From JAYVJH01 sp043777595 (GTDB lineage: Bacteria; Bacteroidota; Bacteroidia; Cytophagales; Spirosomataceae): a DNA stretch of 18,855 bases. A model generated the notes under the pieces. It did not search any database. It was not told the DNA's origin and worked only from the letters and a program-made list of their open reading frames with translations. A program made the position numbers and the translations under genes. Shown one piece after another: positions 6,981-15,087 of this stretch. Numbering within the stretch: the stretch's first letter is position 1; every line of letters starts with the position of its first letter. Location of the stretch: assembly GCA_043777595.1 (NCBI GenBank), contig JAYWHT010000022.1, positions 1 through 18,855 on the forward strand, written 5' to 3'.

Positions 6981-8525
6981 ATGGCCAAATTTTCTACTAA
7001 CGATTTATTCGATAACAACCGATACAAACTGCTCAAAGGACTGGGCGGTGGGCAAGATGCCGAAGTTTGGACAGCCTTAGACACGTTGGCCGATGAGGTA
7101 ATAGTCCTTAAAATTTTTGTGCGGGTAGGCGAAAAAGTGCTGGGAAATTTTTTTGATGACTTTAAACTGCTCAAAAATCTAAAACACGACCATATTACTA
7201 AACCTTTCGACATTGGTAAGTGGGATTCGCAACCCTATCAAAAGTTGGAGTTCATCAAAAATGGCTCTATTTTTAAAAGAATAGAAGACGAAAAACTGTT
7301 TTCGGAACAAGAGACCGCTGTTTTCTTGGCGCAGATGGGCAGTGCGTTAGCCTATTTACACCAAAACAATATTGTGCATTGCGACGTAAAGCCCGAAAAT
7401 GTCTTGCTCAAAGACGATGGCAGTTATACGCTAATAGATTTTGGCATCAGTCAAAAAATGAAAAATAGTTTGGCACGAGCCACCATGGGTCGAGATGCCG
7501 ACATAACGATGTTCGGTTTTTCGAGGGCTTATGCTCCACCCGAAATTTCAAATAAAAGCAACATCAAGCCCAGTAGAGATATTTTTTCGTTGGGGGCTTC
7601 TTTGTATGAACTACTTACGGGCGACTTGCCCTTTGACCGAGACGGCGGCAGAGCGTTGCTCATGGGCGTAGCTGCTCCTAACTTGCCAGATGGCTTTTCG
7701 CCAGAACTAAACACAATCATTCAAAGATGTTTAGAAAAAGAACCCGAACTGCGCCCAACCGCCCATCAACTTGCCACTTGGGCTGATGATTTTTTAGAAA
7801 ATGGTACTTGGGATTTGACAGATCAACCCAACGAACAGCCCACGATACCTTCCCGAAAAACAATTATTTCGAAAGGTACAGCATCAACAAATTCAAATAA
7901 ATTCGAGGAACAAAAACCTAAACCAGAGCCGCCAATCAACAAATATAACAAGCTGATATGGATAGTAGCTGGTGTTTTGTTGGTAATAGGATTACTTTAC
8001 TTTTTGACGAAAAAGGAATCTATGCCACAGCCTCAGCCCATGCCAAAATCACCAAACGACAAGATGAAAGTTGTCAAAGATACAGTTACAAAAATAGAGC
8101 AAACCCCAAAACCTGGCCTGGCCTTAAAGCCCAAGAAACAAATGGAGGAAATAAAAAAGCCATTAGCCGCTCAAAAAACACCATCAATTGACCAACAAAA
8201 ATGGGAATCTACCAAAACATTGACCGATCAATACCAACGAATAGAAGACCTATTGAGCGATGGCGAATTGGCCATTAACGAGGCCAACAATAAACCCTTA
8301 GCCATTGAATATTTTACGCAGGCGCGGGTCATTAAGCAACTGTATAAACTGGGAGACCGCCGTTTTGAACAACTTTATAAAAACTACGTAAAAAAAGGCG
8401 ATGCTGTTTTTGAGGCCGAGTTTTATTCACAAGCAAAGGCCTGGTATCAAGTGGCGCAGGCACTTCATAACACGGCCGAGATAAGAGAAAAAATAGAGAT
8501 CTGTACTAATAAAATAGCACAATAA
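6981..8525 (+). CDS. Membrane Ser/Thr protein kinase (Hanks type) with TPR-like tail
   Basis: The 514-residue protein has a cytoplasmic kinase domain (about 15-272): Gly-rich loop KGLGGGQDAEVW (19-30), VLK with Lys44, catalytic loop HCDVKPENVLL (Asp135, Lys137, Asn140), DFG at 153-155, APPE at 185-188, and the RD.FSLG helix at about 199-205. It is a non-RD kinase (Cys before the catalytic Asp). The alpha-C position usually held by Glu seems to carry Asp (FFDDFKLLKNL). A Pro/Lys-rich linker leads to one TM segment (about 325-342), then another Pro/Lys-rich stretch and a helical TPR-like domain (about 405-512) with KKGDAVFEAEFYSQAKAWY. No PASTA repeats are present, so the periplasmic sensor is the TPR-like tail, which resembles the TPR part of the next gene's product. 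It would phosphorylate Thr sites read by the three FHA proteins. Confidence 0.92.
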   Translation: MAKFSTNDLFDNNRYKLLKGLGGGQDAEVWTALDTLADEVIVLKIFVRVGEKVLGNFFDDFKLLKNLKHDHITKPFDIGKWDSQPYQKLEFIKNGSIFKRIEDEKLFSEQETAVFLAQMGSALAYLHQNNIVHCDVKPENVLLKDDGSYTLIDFGISQKMKNSLARATMGRDADITMFGFSRAYAPPEISNKSNIKPSRDIFSLGASLYELLTGDLPFDRDGGRALLMGVAAPNLPDGFSPELNTIIQRCLEKEPELRPTAHQLATWADDFLENGTWDLTDQPNEQPTIPSRKTIISKGTASTNSNKFEEQKPKPEPPINKYNKLIWIVAGVLLVIGLLYFLTKKESMPQPQPMPKSPNDKMKVVKDTVTKIEQTPKPGLALKPKKQMEEIKKPLAAQKTPSIDQQKWESTKTLTDQYQRIEDLLSDGELAINEANNKPLAIEYFTQARVIKQLYKLGDRRFEQLYKNYVKKGDAVFEAEFYSQAKAWYQVAQALHNTAEIREKIEICTNKIAQ

Positions 8526-8528
8526 GAC

Positions 8529-10205
8529 GTGAGAGTGCTTAAATATATCGCCTCATTTATGTTATTACTGTTGGGTAGTGTGGTTTGCTATGCCCAACCT
8601 AAACCCAAAAATGGCGGGGTGGTGAGCGAGTATCTACAATTTAAGGCGATGGCTGATGCTGCTTTTGATGATGGTAATTTTGAAAAAGCACAAAAACTAT
8701 ACAATGTTTGCGTGGAAATGGTATCAGGCGACGACTATGCTACTACCAAACTCAAAACCTGCCAAAACCTCAACAATAGCCTAAAGCAGATAGAAACGGC
8801 AGTCAAAACCAATAACCAAGTACAGTTAGAAACAGCACTCAATAGCATCAAAAACTCAAAAATGTACGGTTCGCCAAATAATCTGTTGAAAAACCGAGTT
8901 TTGTTGCTCTTAGAAAAAGAAGCCGACCAAAACTTAAAAAACAGTGATTTTGAAAATGCAGTCCGTATCTATGCCCGTACACACGAATTGCTGCCTGCTT
9001 CGGGGCTTATTTTTAAGATAGAAAGAGCCAATTCGATGTATGTCGAAAAATACGGAAGGAAGATGGTAGCATATACCGATTTTCAGAACAAACGTAGGGC
9101 GAAAAATCAATTAACCCCTGTACCCTCAGAAAATGAGGCAGAGGGCTTCCGCAAACAAGCCGATATATATTTTGCAAAAGGCGAATGGGACAAAGCCCAA
9201 AAACTATACAACGCTGCTTTGGTGGTAGGTGAAGGCAAACGCCCCGACATCGAACAAAAATTGGTGGACATTGCCCGTAACAAAAACTTAGAAAGGCAAA
9301 AAGAAGAAGCCGACAAACAAAGTAATTTTGGACTGGCCGCCAAAGTAGGCGAAGAAATGTTAAAAGCCCGCCCTGGCGACGCACAGTTGAAATCGGACAT
9401 TGCCAACAATTACGAAAAACTTGCCGACAAGTATTATAGCGAAAGCCGCTTTGCCGATGCCCAAAATTATTACCGCAAAGCCAACGAAACAGAAGCTAAC
9501 TCGGCTTTACAAGCCAAAATAGACGATGCCGAAACAAAAATAGCCGAAACCAGAGTAGCCAACGAAGAAAAACGGCAAATAGATTTAAAAACCCCGAATC
9601 CCAAAAAATGGTACAAAGGTTTGGTATTGATTGGCGGTGGTATTGTAACAGGGGTCAATTATTTGCAACCAACCCTAACCGATGGAAACACAAAAGTGAA
9701 TAGCGTGAGTAAATTGGGTTGGCATGGTGGTTTACAGGCCATTTTACTGCCCAAAAGCACAATGTCTGTCATTGTTGGCGCAATTTACAATACCAACTAT
9801 TTCTATATTCCAAATTCAGCTAAAACCGCCAAAGTCGAAGATTTTACTTTTAATACCTTGCAATGGACAGCCTCGCTGCGTTTGCAAAAACCATTGGGTG
9901 ATACTGACAATAAATGGTTTATGATGGCAGGACTTGGTTACAATAAGCTATTGAAAGCCAATTATCAAAATTATTTGATGGACAAAAATAATGCAAATAG
10001 TTTCAATAATTATATGAATTACAGCATTGGCTTAGGAATGAGCAAACTGATTGCCCAACGTCAAGAGGTTTCGCTTATGATAAGCTACGATGGGGGTTTA
10101 CAAAATGTTTTTGCAAGTTCGTTCAAAGATGGTAGCAACAATAAAAACGCACCCTCTTTGACATTATCAAATTTTAAAATATCATTGCTTTTCAAGGTAT
10201 TCTGA
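8529..10205 (+). CDS. TPR protein with C-terminal outer-membrane beta-barrel
   Basis: The 558-residue protein begins with a GTG start 3 bp after the kinase stop (a second GTG lies two codons in). A signal peptide covers about 1-22 (FMLLLLGSVVCYA). Residues about 35-345 are helical with TPR-like repeats, clearest at 36-62 (MADAAFDDGNFEKAQKLYNV), 131-155, 206-232 (ADIYFAKGEWDKAQKLYNAA) and 292-320. Residues about 360-558 alternate like a small beta-barrel of the PorT/OMP_b-brl type, with Gly/aromatic strands such as FMMAGLGYNKLL and a terminal strand ending in FKVF. The likely topology is barrel in the outer membrane and TPR domain in the periplasm, where it could meet the TPR-like tail of the kinase or of the anti-sigma protein. 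Its stop overlaps the next start (TGATG). Confidence 0.8.
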   Translation: MRVLKYIASFMLLLLGSVVCYAQPKPKNGGVVSEYLQFKAMADAAFDDGNFEKAQKLYNVCVEMVSGDDYATTKLKTCQNLNNSLKQIETAVKTNNQVQLETALNSIKNSKMYGSPNNLLKNRVLLLLEKEADQNLKNSDFENAVRIYARTHELLPASGLIFKIERANSMYVEKYGRKMVAYTDFQNKRRAKNQLTPVPSENEAEGFRKQADIYFAKGEWDKAQKLYNAALVVGEGKRPDIEQKLVDIARNKNLERQKEEADKQSNFGLAAKVGEEMLKARPGDAQLKSDIANNYEKLADKYYSESRFADAQNYYRKANETEANSALQAKIDDAETKIAETRVANEEKRQIDLKTPNPKKWYKGLVLIGGGIVTGVNYLQPTLTDGNTKVNSVSKLGWHGGLQAILLPKSTMSVIVGAIYNTNYFYIPNSAKTAKVEDFTFNTLQWTASLRLQKPLGDTDNKWFMMAGLGYNKLLKANYQNYLMDKNNANSFNNYMNYSIGLGMSKLIAQRQEVSLMISYDGGLQNVFASSFKDGSNNKNAPSLTLSNFKISLLFKVF

Positions 10206-13200
10206 TGAAATTTCTATCTAAAATACGACATTTCTTAATCTGTACTGGGGTTTTGTTGGCTCTTATCCAATGCCAAGACCTGCCGCCTGCTGAAAAAGTT
10301 ACGGGTACAGTGGACGTGACGGGTGCCAACTCGCAACCTGCCAACTGGCAAGGTTGTCAGACTATTTACTGGGGTAGTACATTTAGCACGACCCAAAACC
10401 CATTTACGCCTGAAATAACGCAAACCTTTACCGACATTTTTTCAGAGTTTAATAATGTTGGTAGCTCTTTGAGATTTGAAAAAGCGAGTGGTGCAAATGT
10501 AGCTACCGTTACCATTACTTACGTTCCTGCATCAAGTTTCAAAACCACCCCAACCGAAACCGAGGGTGTACTACATTATTCGATACCAACCAAAGGCATT
10601 TCTTTTTATCAAATAGATGCCAACAAAAAAGCCATTATTTACATCAATGCCGACTTTAAACTAACCAATGCACAGCTAAAAACGGTATTGCTACACCAAA
10701 TCGGTAAAATCATTGGGCTGCCAGCCAATAGTTCAGAGCCAAACTCAGTGATGTATCCACCCGATTTGAATAACGCCGTAAAAACGCTAAATGTAGGGGA
10801 CGTTGCTGCACTTAAAGCCAAATATGGCGAAGATTGCCCTATTCTTTTGTCTGCAAATGACAATTTGTCAAGTATTTACGATGGTTCGTGTGGTGATATT
10901 CTTTACTTCACAAATCTCAATAATACCATTTATCCCGATGCACAACTGGCACAGGCTGTTCAAAAAGCAGTTACGGTCTGGAACAATGCAGGTACTTATG
11001 TAAAATTCACGAATACGACCGATGTTTCAAAGGCTGGCGTTCAAATCAAATTTGCACCTAAATCTGACTTCGCAACAAATACTTTTAGCAATGGTGGCAA
11101 TAGCTACACGCTTACCGCAATCAGTAAAATAGTCAAGGGAAGCACGGCTAATGCTGCCGTTATTTACCTCAATCAAGATTTTAGATGGACTGATGCTTCG
11201 CTTTTCAGAGCCATAACCCAGCAATTGGGCTATTATTTAGGACTAACTAAAAGTGCCGATGCGGCTTCAATGATGTACCAACTGTATCAGTCTATGACGC
11301 CGCTGATAGACTTAGGGCAGAGCGATAAAACAGAACTTGCCAAACGTTTTGGCGAACTTTGCCCATTGCCCATTAAAATTGATAAAACAGGCTTAAAGTT
11401 AGAAAATACACCCAAGTATTTTGGTAGGTGTAACGTCAGCTACGATGTGGTTATTCCAACTACGCTCAATATTCCAACTTGGGCCAATACCGCCTTGACT
11501 GATGTATTTACGGCTTATAACAATGCAAATGTTAATCTAAAATTTGCTACAAAAGCGGCCAATGAAAAGCAAGCCAATCTTACCATTACATTTACCAATG
11601 CAGCCACAGTTGGCAAAGACAATGTAGCCAAAATCCAATATAACGACCTCGTAGGCTTAGATTCTTATACGATTCTGATTAACTGGGAAATAATAACATG
11701 GACACAACAACGCATACAATCTGTAATGATGCACATAATGGGCAATTTGTTAGGATTAAGCCAAAGCCCAACAAATACGACCTCAATCATGTACACTACC
11801 TTAAAGTCTGTAAGTCCCAACTTAACCATTAGTACCACCGAAGCGACTACACTGCGTAATCTGTACAATGGTTTTTGTAATTATAATGCCCCTCTTTATT
11901 TTACAAAAATAAACACGCAAAGCGTACCAAACTGTATTATTAGGTGTTCTTGGGGCTATAACGGGTCTTTTGTAACCTCAAACCTAACTGCCAATACTGA
12001 TAAAATAAACCAATATCTCAATTATCCAAGATTAGCAACATATAGTACTGTAACAAATAATAGTGGAATTTTCTTCATCTATTATCTAAAAAAATACAAT
12101 ACTTATTTAACTCAATTATCAGATAATTATACATTCAACGTAAATAAAATACCTTACAACCGTTTAAGTTATTTCACAAAAGCAACTGATGGCTATAATT
12201 ATACAGTTTACGTTAATACCGAAATACCACAGTTAGCACAAAACAATGGGGCGGCCAACAATAACTTGCAGATGTACTACATTGGCCGAATGTTAGGGCT
12301 TGAAGATTCTGACGACCCTACCTCAATCATGTATCCCTACGTTTCTACCACGCTCAAATCGCCGAATGCTACTGACATTCAACAAATACAAAAAATATCA
12401 GCCCCAAATTGTAGCTATACGCTGTCGTCTGATTGGAAAAAACTATCTAACAATGTTGCAAATGTAGGCGGTTTCAACTTTTCAATCAATGGGAAAGGAT
12501 ATAATGGTTATGCTAACTATTGGTATGAATTTAATCCTGCGACCAATCAAAATATTTATAAAGGCACAAATACGCAATCTGTTTTTATATCTGGAACGTC
12601 TTTTTGTAATAGTAGCACGAAAGGTTATACTTTTGGTGGGTATAAAAATGTAACCTACGCCAATGGCGATACAACTTATAATTTTTCAAAAGAATTATGG
12701 GAATTTGACCCAGTTGCCAATAAATGGACACAGTTGCCAGACCTACCCGCCCAAGCTCGACAAGGTGCTATTTTGTTTCATATCAATGGAAAAATTTATG
12801 TAGGTGGTGGTTATTTTAGTACGTTTATAGGCAATGGGCGGCAAACGACTACTGCTTTGTCCGATTTTTGGGAATATGACATCGCTACTAAAAAGTGGAC
12901 ACAAAAGGGGAATAGTGGTATTCCCACCAATTCGTGCTGTGGTTATTCACAATGGCAATCATTTACCTATCAAGACAAAGGCTATGTGCTATTTACAGGG
13001 AAATATGTTTGGTCTTATGACCCCACCACCGACCGTTGGACGACCAAAACAAGCCATATAGGTAGCAATATTTATGGTGGCTTTTTTGTGATAGATAATT
13101 ATGCCTATACGGCTCTTCCTAATGCTTTGAATGAAATGTATCGTTATGATGTTTTGAATGATAGATGGACAAAAACAACCGACCCTGGTATTTGGGGGCC

Positions 13201-13306
13201 ATTGGCTGTCAGTAACTATTTTTCGCTCAATGGCAAAGGGTATCTGATTGGCTATCCAATAGGTTTTGGTAGTCAGCCAAGTCAAGTGTGGGAATATCAA
13301 CCGTAA
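10205..13306 (+). CDS. Large lipoprotein: four degenerate matrixin-like units plus Kelch-type propeller
   Basis: The 1033-residue protein has a lipoprotein-type leader with Cys23 followed by QDLPP. Four matrixin-like units follow, at about 50-210, 229-386, 409-557 and 581-735. Each keeps a 'strand, then helix with G...GL, then Met-turn' order: LLHQIGKIIGL with SVMYPP; TQQLGYYLGL with SMMY; MMHIMGNLLGL with SIMYT; YYIGRMLGL with SIMYP. In none is the HExxHxxGxxH zinc site intact: the Glu and the second and third His are always lost, and the first His remains only in units 1 and 3. Residues about 740-1033 are Kelch-like repeats (LWEFDPVANKWTQLPDL, FWEYDIATKKWTQ, VWSYDPTTDRWTT, MYRYDVLNDRWTK, VWEYQP), probably a six-bladed propeller. 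It should be an envelope-anchored, probably surface, binding protein rather than a peptidase. It is coupled to the barrel-protein gene by a 1-bp overlap. Confidence 0.8.
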   Translation: MKFLSKIRHFLICTGVLLALIQCQDLPPAEKVTGTVDVTGANSQPANWQGCQTIYWGSTFSTTQNPFTPEITQTFTDIFSEFNNVGSSLRFEKASGANVATVTITYVPASSFKTTPTETEGVLHYSIPTKGISFYQIDANKKAIIYINADFKLTNAQLKTVLLHQIGKIIGLPANSSEPNSVMYPPDLNNAVKTLNVGDVAALKAKYGEDCPILLSANDNLSSIYDGSCGDILYFTNLNNTIYPDAQLAQAVQKAVTVWNNAGTYVKFTNTTDVSKAGVQIKFAPKSDFATNTFSNGGNSYTLTAISKIVKGSTANAAVIYLNQDFRWTDASLFRAITQQLGYYLGLTKSADAASMMYQLYQSMTPLIDLGQSDKTELAKRFGELCPLPIKIDKTGLKLENTPKYFGRCNVSYDVVIPTTLNIPTWANTALTDVFTAYNNANVNLKFATKAANEKQANLTITFTNAATVGKDNVAKIQYNDLVGLDSYTILINWEIITWTQQRIQSVMMHIMGNLLGLSQSPTNTTSIMYTTLKSVSPNLTISTTEATTLRNLYNGFCNYNAPLYFTKINTQSVPNCIIRCSWGYNGSFVTSNLTANTDKINQYLNYPRLATYSTVTNNSGIFFIYYLKKYNTYLTQLSDNYTFNVNKIPYNRLSYFTKATDGYNYTVYVNTEIPQLAQNNGAANNNLQMYYIGRMLGLEDSDDPTSIMYPYVSTTLKSPNATDIQQIQKISAPNCSYTLSSDWKKLSNNVANVGGFNFSINGKGYNGYANYWYEFNPATNQNIYKGTNTQSVFISGTSFCNSSTKGYTFGGYKNVTYANGDTTYNFSKELWEFDPVANKWTQLPDLPAQARQGAILFHINGKIYVGGGYFSTFIGNGRQTTTALSDFWEYDIATKKWTQKGNSGIPTNSCCGYSQWQSFTYQDKGYVLFTGKYVWSYDPTTDRWTTKTSHIGSNIYGGFFVIDNYAYTALPNALNEMYRYDVLNDRWTKTTDPGIWGPLAVSNYFSLNGKGYLIGYPIGFGSQPSQVWEYQP

Positions 13307-13343
13307 TTTTTATTTTTTAGAAATCAACCAAAACCATATCAGA

Positions 13344-14207
13344 ATGAAATCAGTATATTTACTTTTTACTTCCGCTTTCATAGCAATCCAAACCTTTGCC
13401 CAAGACAACATTCGAAACTTAGGTAGCCCGTGGGAAAAATCTATTCAATTTGGTCTCAATTTCAATCAAGCCACATTTAGTAAGGCTTGGAAAGGCGGCG
13501 GCAGCAACAGTATTTCCATTGGTTTTTTGTGCAATGCCAAAGCCAATTATACCACTGGCGATGATACGTGGAAGAATACCCTACAAATGCAGTATGGATT
13601 TGTTAATGGACAAGGCGTGTCAGGTTTACGCAAAAGCACCGACCGTCTTTTTTTTGATTCTAAGTACGTCCACCCTCTCAATGATACATGGAATTTGTTT
13701 GGCAATATCACCTTTCTATCGCAGTTTGGGCAAGGTTTAGACTACCAAAAGCCTAACAATCCGACTATTTCAGGATTTATGGCACCAGGTTATGTATTTG
13801 AATCAATCGGCATAGAATACGAACCTGTCGACGCTTTCAATTTACAAATTGGGGCATTGACCATGCGACAAACCTTTGTCAATAGTGCCGTTGATACCAA
13901 AGAGATACCCAATAACTATGGTGTAGAAAAAGGAAAAACACTACTCAACGAAATAGGTGTGCAGTTGATAGCAAATTTTGAAAAAGAAATTGTAGAAAAC
14001 GTAAACTTGAAATTTAGGTACGGAACAATGTTTGCTTACATACCCAAAATCAAACCCTTAGACCATCGATTAGACTTAACTGCCACCGCCCAAGTCAATA
14101 AGTTTTTGAACGTTAATTTTACGCTCATCGGCATTTATGACGACGACATCGTGAGCGACTTGCAACTTAGCCAAGGCTTGGCATTAGGTCTTTTAGCATC
14201 ATTTTAA
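13344..14207 (+). CDS. DUF3078 outer-membrane protein
   Basis: The 287-residue protein starts at the ATG at 13344, which gives a clean signal peptide (MKSVYLLFTSAFIAIQTFA, then QDN). A longer frame from 13266 would overlap the previous gene and put 26 polar residues before the signal peptide, so it is rejected. The mature part has the DUF3078 pattern: GLNFNQATFSKAWKGGGSNS, then amphipathic strands with WKNTLQMQYGF, RLFFDSKYVHPL and WNLFGNITFLSQF, ending in a strand closing on ASF. This family is found in Bacteroidota outer membranes and is predicted to be a beta-barrel; its function is unknown. In this operon it is the second outer-membrane barrel, following the large lipoprotein by 37 bp. 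Confidence 0.82.
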   Translation: MKSVYLLFTSAFIAIQTFAQDNIRNLGSPWEKSIQFGLNFNQATFSKAWKGGGSNSISIGFLCNAKANYTTGDDTWKNTLQMQYGFVNGQGVSGLRKSTDRLFFDSKYVHPLNDTWNLFGNITFLSQFGQGLDYQKPNNPTISGFMAPGYVFESIGIEYEPVDAFNLQIGALTMRQTFVNSAVDTKEIPNNYGVEKGKTLLNEIGVQLIANFEKEIVENVNLKFRYGTMFAYIPKIKPLDHRLDLTATAQVNKFLNVNFTLIGIYDDDIVSDLQLSQGLALGLLASF

Positions 14208-14218
14208 GGTAAAATTTT

Positions 14219-15076
14219 ATGAAAGTTTGGAAAATAGGTAGTGATAATAACAACGATTTGGTTATTAGCGACCCTGCCGTAGAAAAACACCATGCCGAGT
14301 TACAGTTTGACGGCACTACCATTATTGTCAGAGATTTGAAAAGCCAAAAAGGAACTTTTGTGAACGATTGGCGAGTGAAACAAAAGGTCATTCAGCCCAC
14401 CGACAAACTCATGATTGGCCGAGAGTGGATAGACATTGATGCCCTTTTGCTCAAAGAACCAATGGGATTTGAAAATAAAAATACCATTGAAGAACCTAAG
14501 TTGATTCCTATTAAAGAAGACACAGCAAAGCCAAAAGAAGTAGAAGAACCACAGGTAGTGCAGCTTACGCCAGAGCGTAAAACTTTTTTGGAAAGCCAAA
14601 AGCCTAAAAGTTGGTACCACAATTATCCGTTGCTTTGGGGTACGGTCATTGCGTTGTTTGCCTGGTCGGCGTTTCTGATGTACGATCATTTTAGCGATAA
14701 GCAAGGCGGGCTAATCATTACGCCAGAAGAAAAAATCAGGTATGACTTTCTAAAAGCCAATTTTACGGCCAAAAAATTAAAAATACGAAACACTACCAAC
14801 ACCACCATTGAAATCAAAGGCATTATTGTTATGAGATTCGATTCGACCGAAAAAAGTATAGCGGTCAGGCGAGAATTAGTGCCATTCAGTGCCGAAATGA
14901 AACATGGCAGCGAAAAAGAAGTTGAGAAGGCTGGACGTGTATTTTTTGCCGACATCATTTATCAATACACCGATGAATATACCCAAGAAACTAAAATGAA
15001 ACAATTTGCGGCACATTTGTCGTCCGAGAGTCCTCACTTCAAAGATAATGCCGTAGAAATATCATTTGACAAATAA
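14219..15076 (+). CDS. FHA-domain protein with one TM segment and periplasmic domain
   Basis: The 285-residue protein starts with an FHA domain at about 1-75: WKIGSDNNNDLVI, VEKHHAELQF, LKSQKGTFVND, then LMIGREWIDI. The first loop has Ser8 where phosphothreonine-binding FHA domains carry Arg, and the SRxH loop is EKHH, so phosphate binding may be weak or lost. The IGSDxxND form is common in YscD-type cytoplasmic FHA domains of envelope complexes (established knowledge). After a Glu/Lys/Pro-rich linker there is one TM segment (about 136-156, LLWGTVIALFAWSAFLMY). The last 120 residues form an alpha/beta periplasmic domain that I do not recognise (KKLKIRNTTNTTIEIKGIIV). It could be a structural link between cytoplasmic signalling and the envelope complex. 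Confidence 0.75.
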   Translation: MKVWKIGSDNNNDLVISDPAVEKHHAELQFDGTTIIVRDLKSQKGTFVNDWRVKQKVIQPTDKLMIGREWIDIDALLLKEPMGFENKNTIEEPKLIPIKEDTAKPKEVEEPQVVQLTPERKTFLESQKPKSWYHNYPLLWGTVIALFAWSAFLMYDHFSDKQGGLIITPEEKIRYDFLKANFTAKKLKIRNTTNTTIEIKGIIVMRFDSTEKSIAVRRELVPFSAEMKHGSEKEVEKAGRVFFADIIYQYTDEYTQETKMKQFAAHLSSESPHFKDNAVEISFDK

Positions 15077-15087
15077 GCCTCTATTTT

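Noticed and set aside
367..13306. Active matrixin proteases
   Set aside because: None of the five units has HExxH; the catalytic Glu is missing in every one.
10205..13306. Type IX secretion C-terminal signal on the large lipoprotein
   Set aside because: The protein ends in a Kelch-like strand (VWEYQP) with no CTD motif, and its N-terminus is a lipoprotein leader.
13266..13343. Upstream start for the DUF3078 gene
   Set aside because: It would overlap the end of the large lipoprotein gene and place 26 polar residues before a clear signal peptide; the ATG at 13344 is better.
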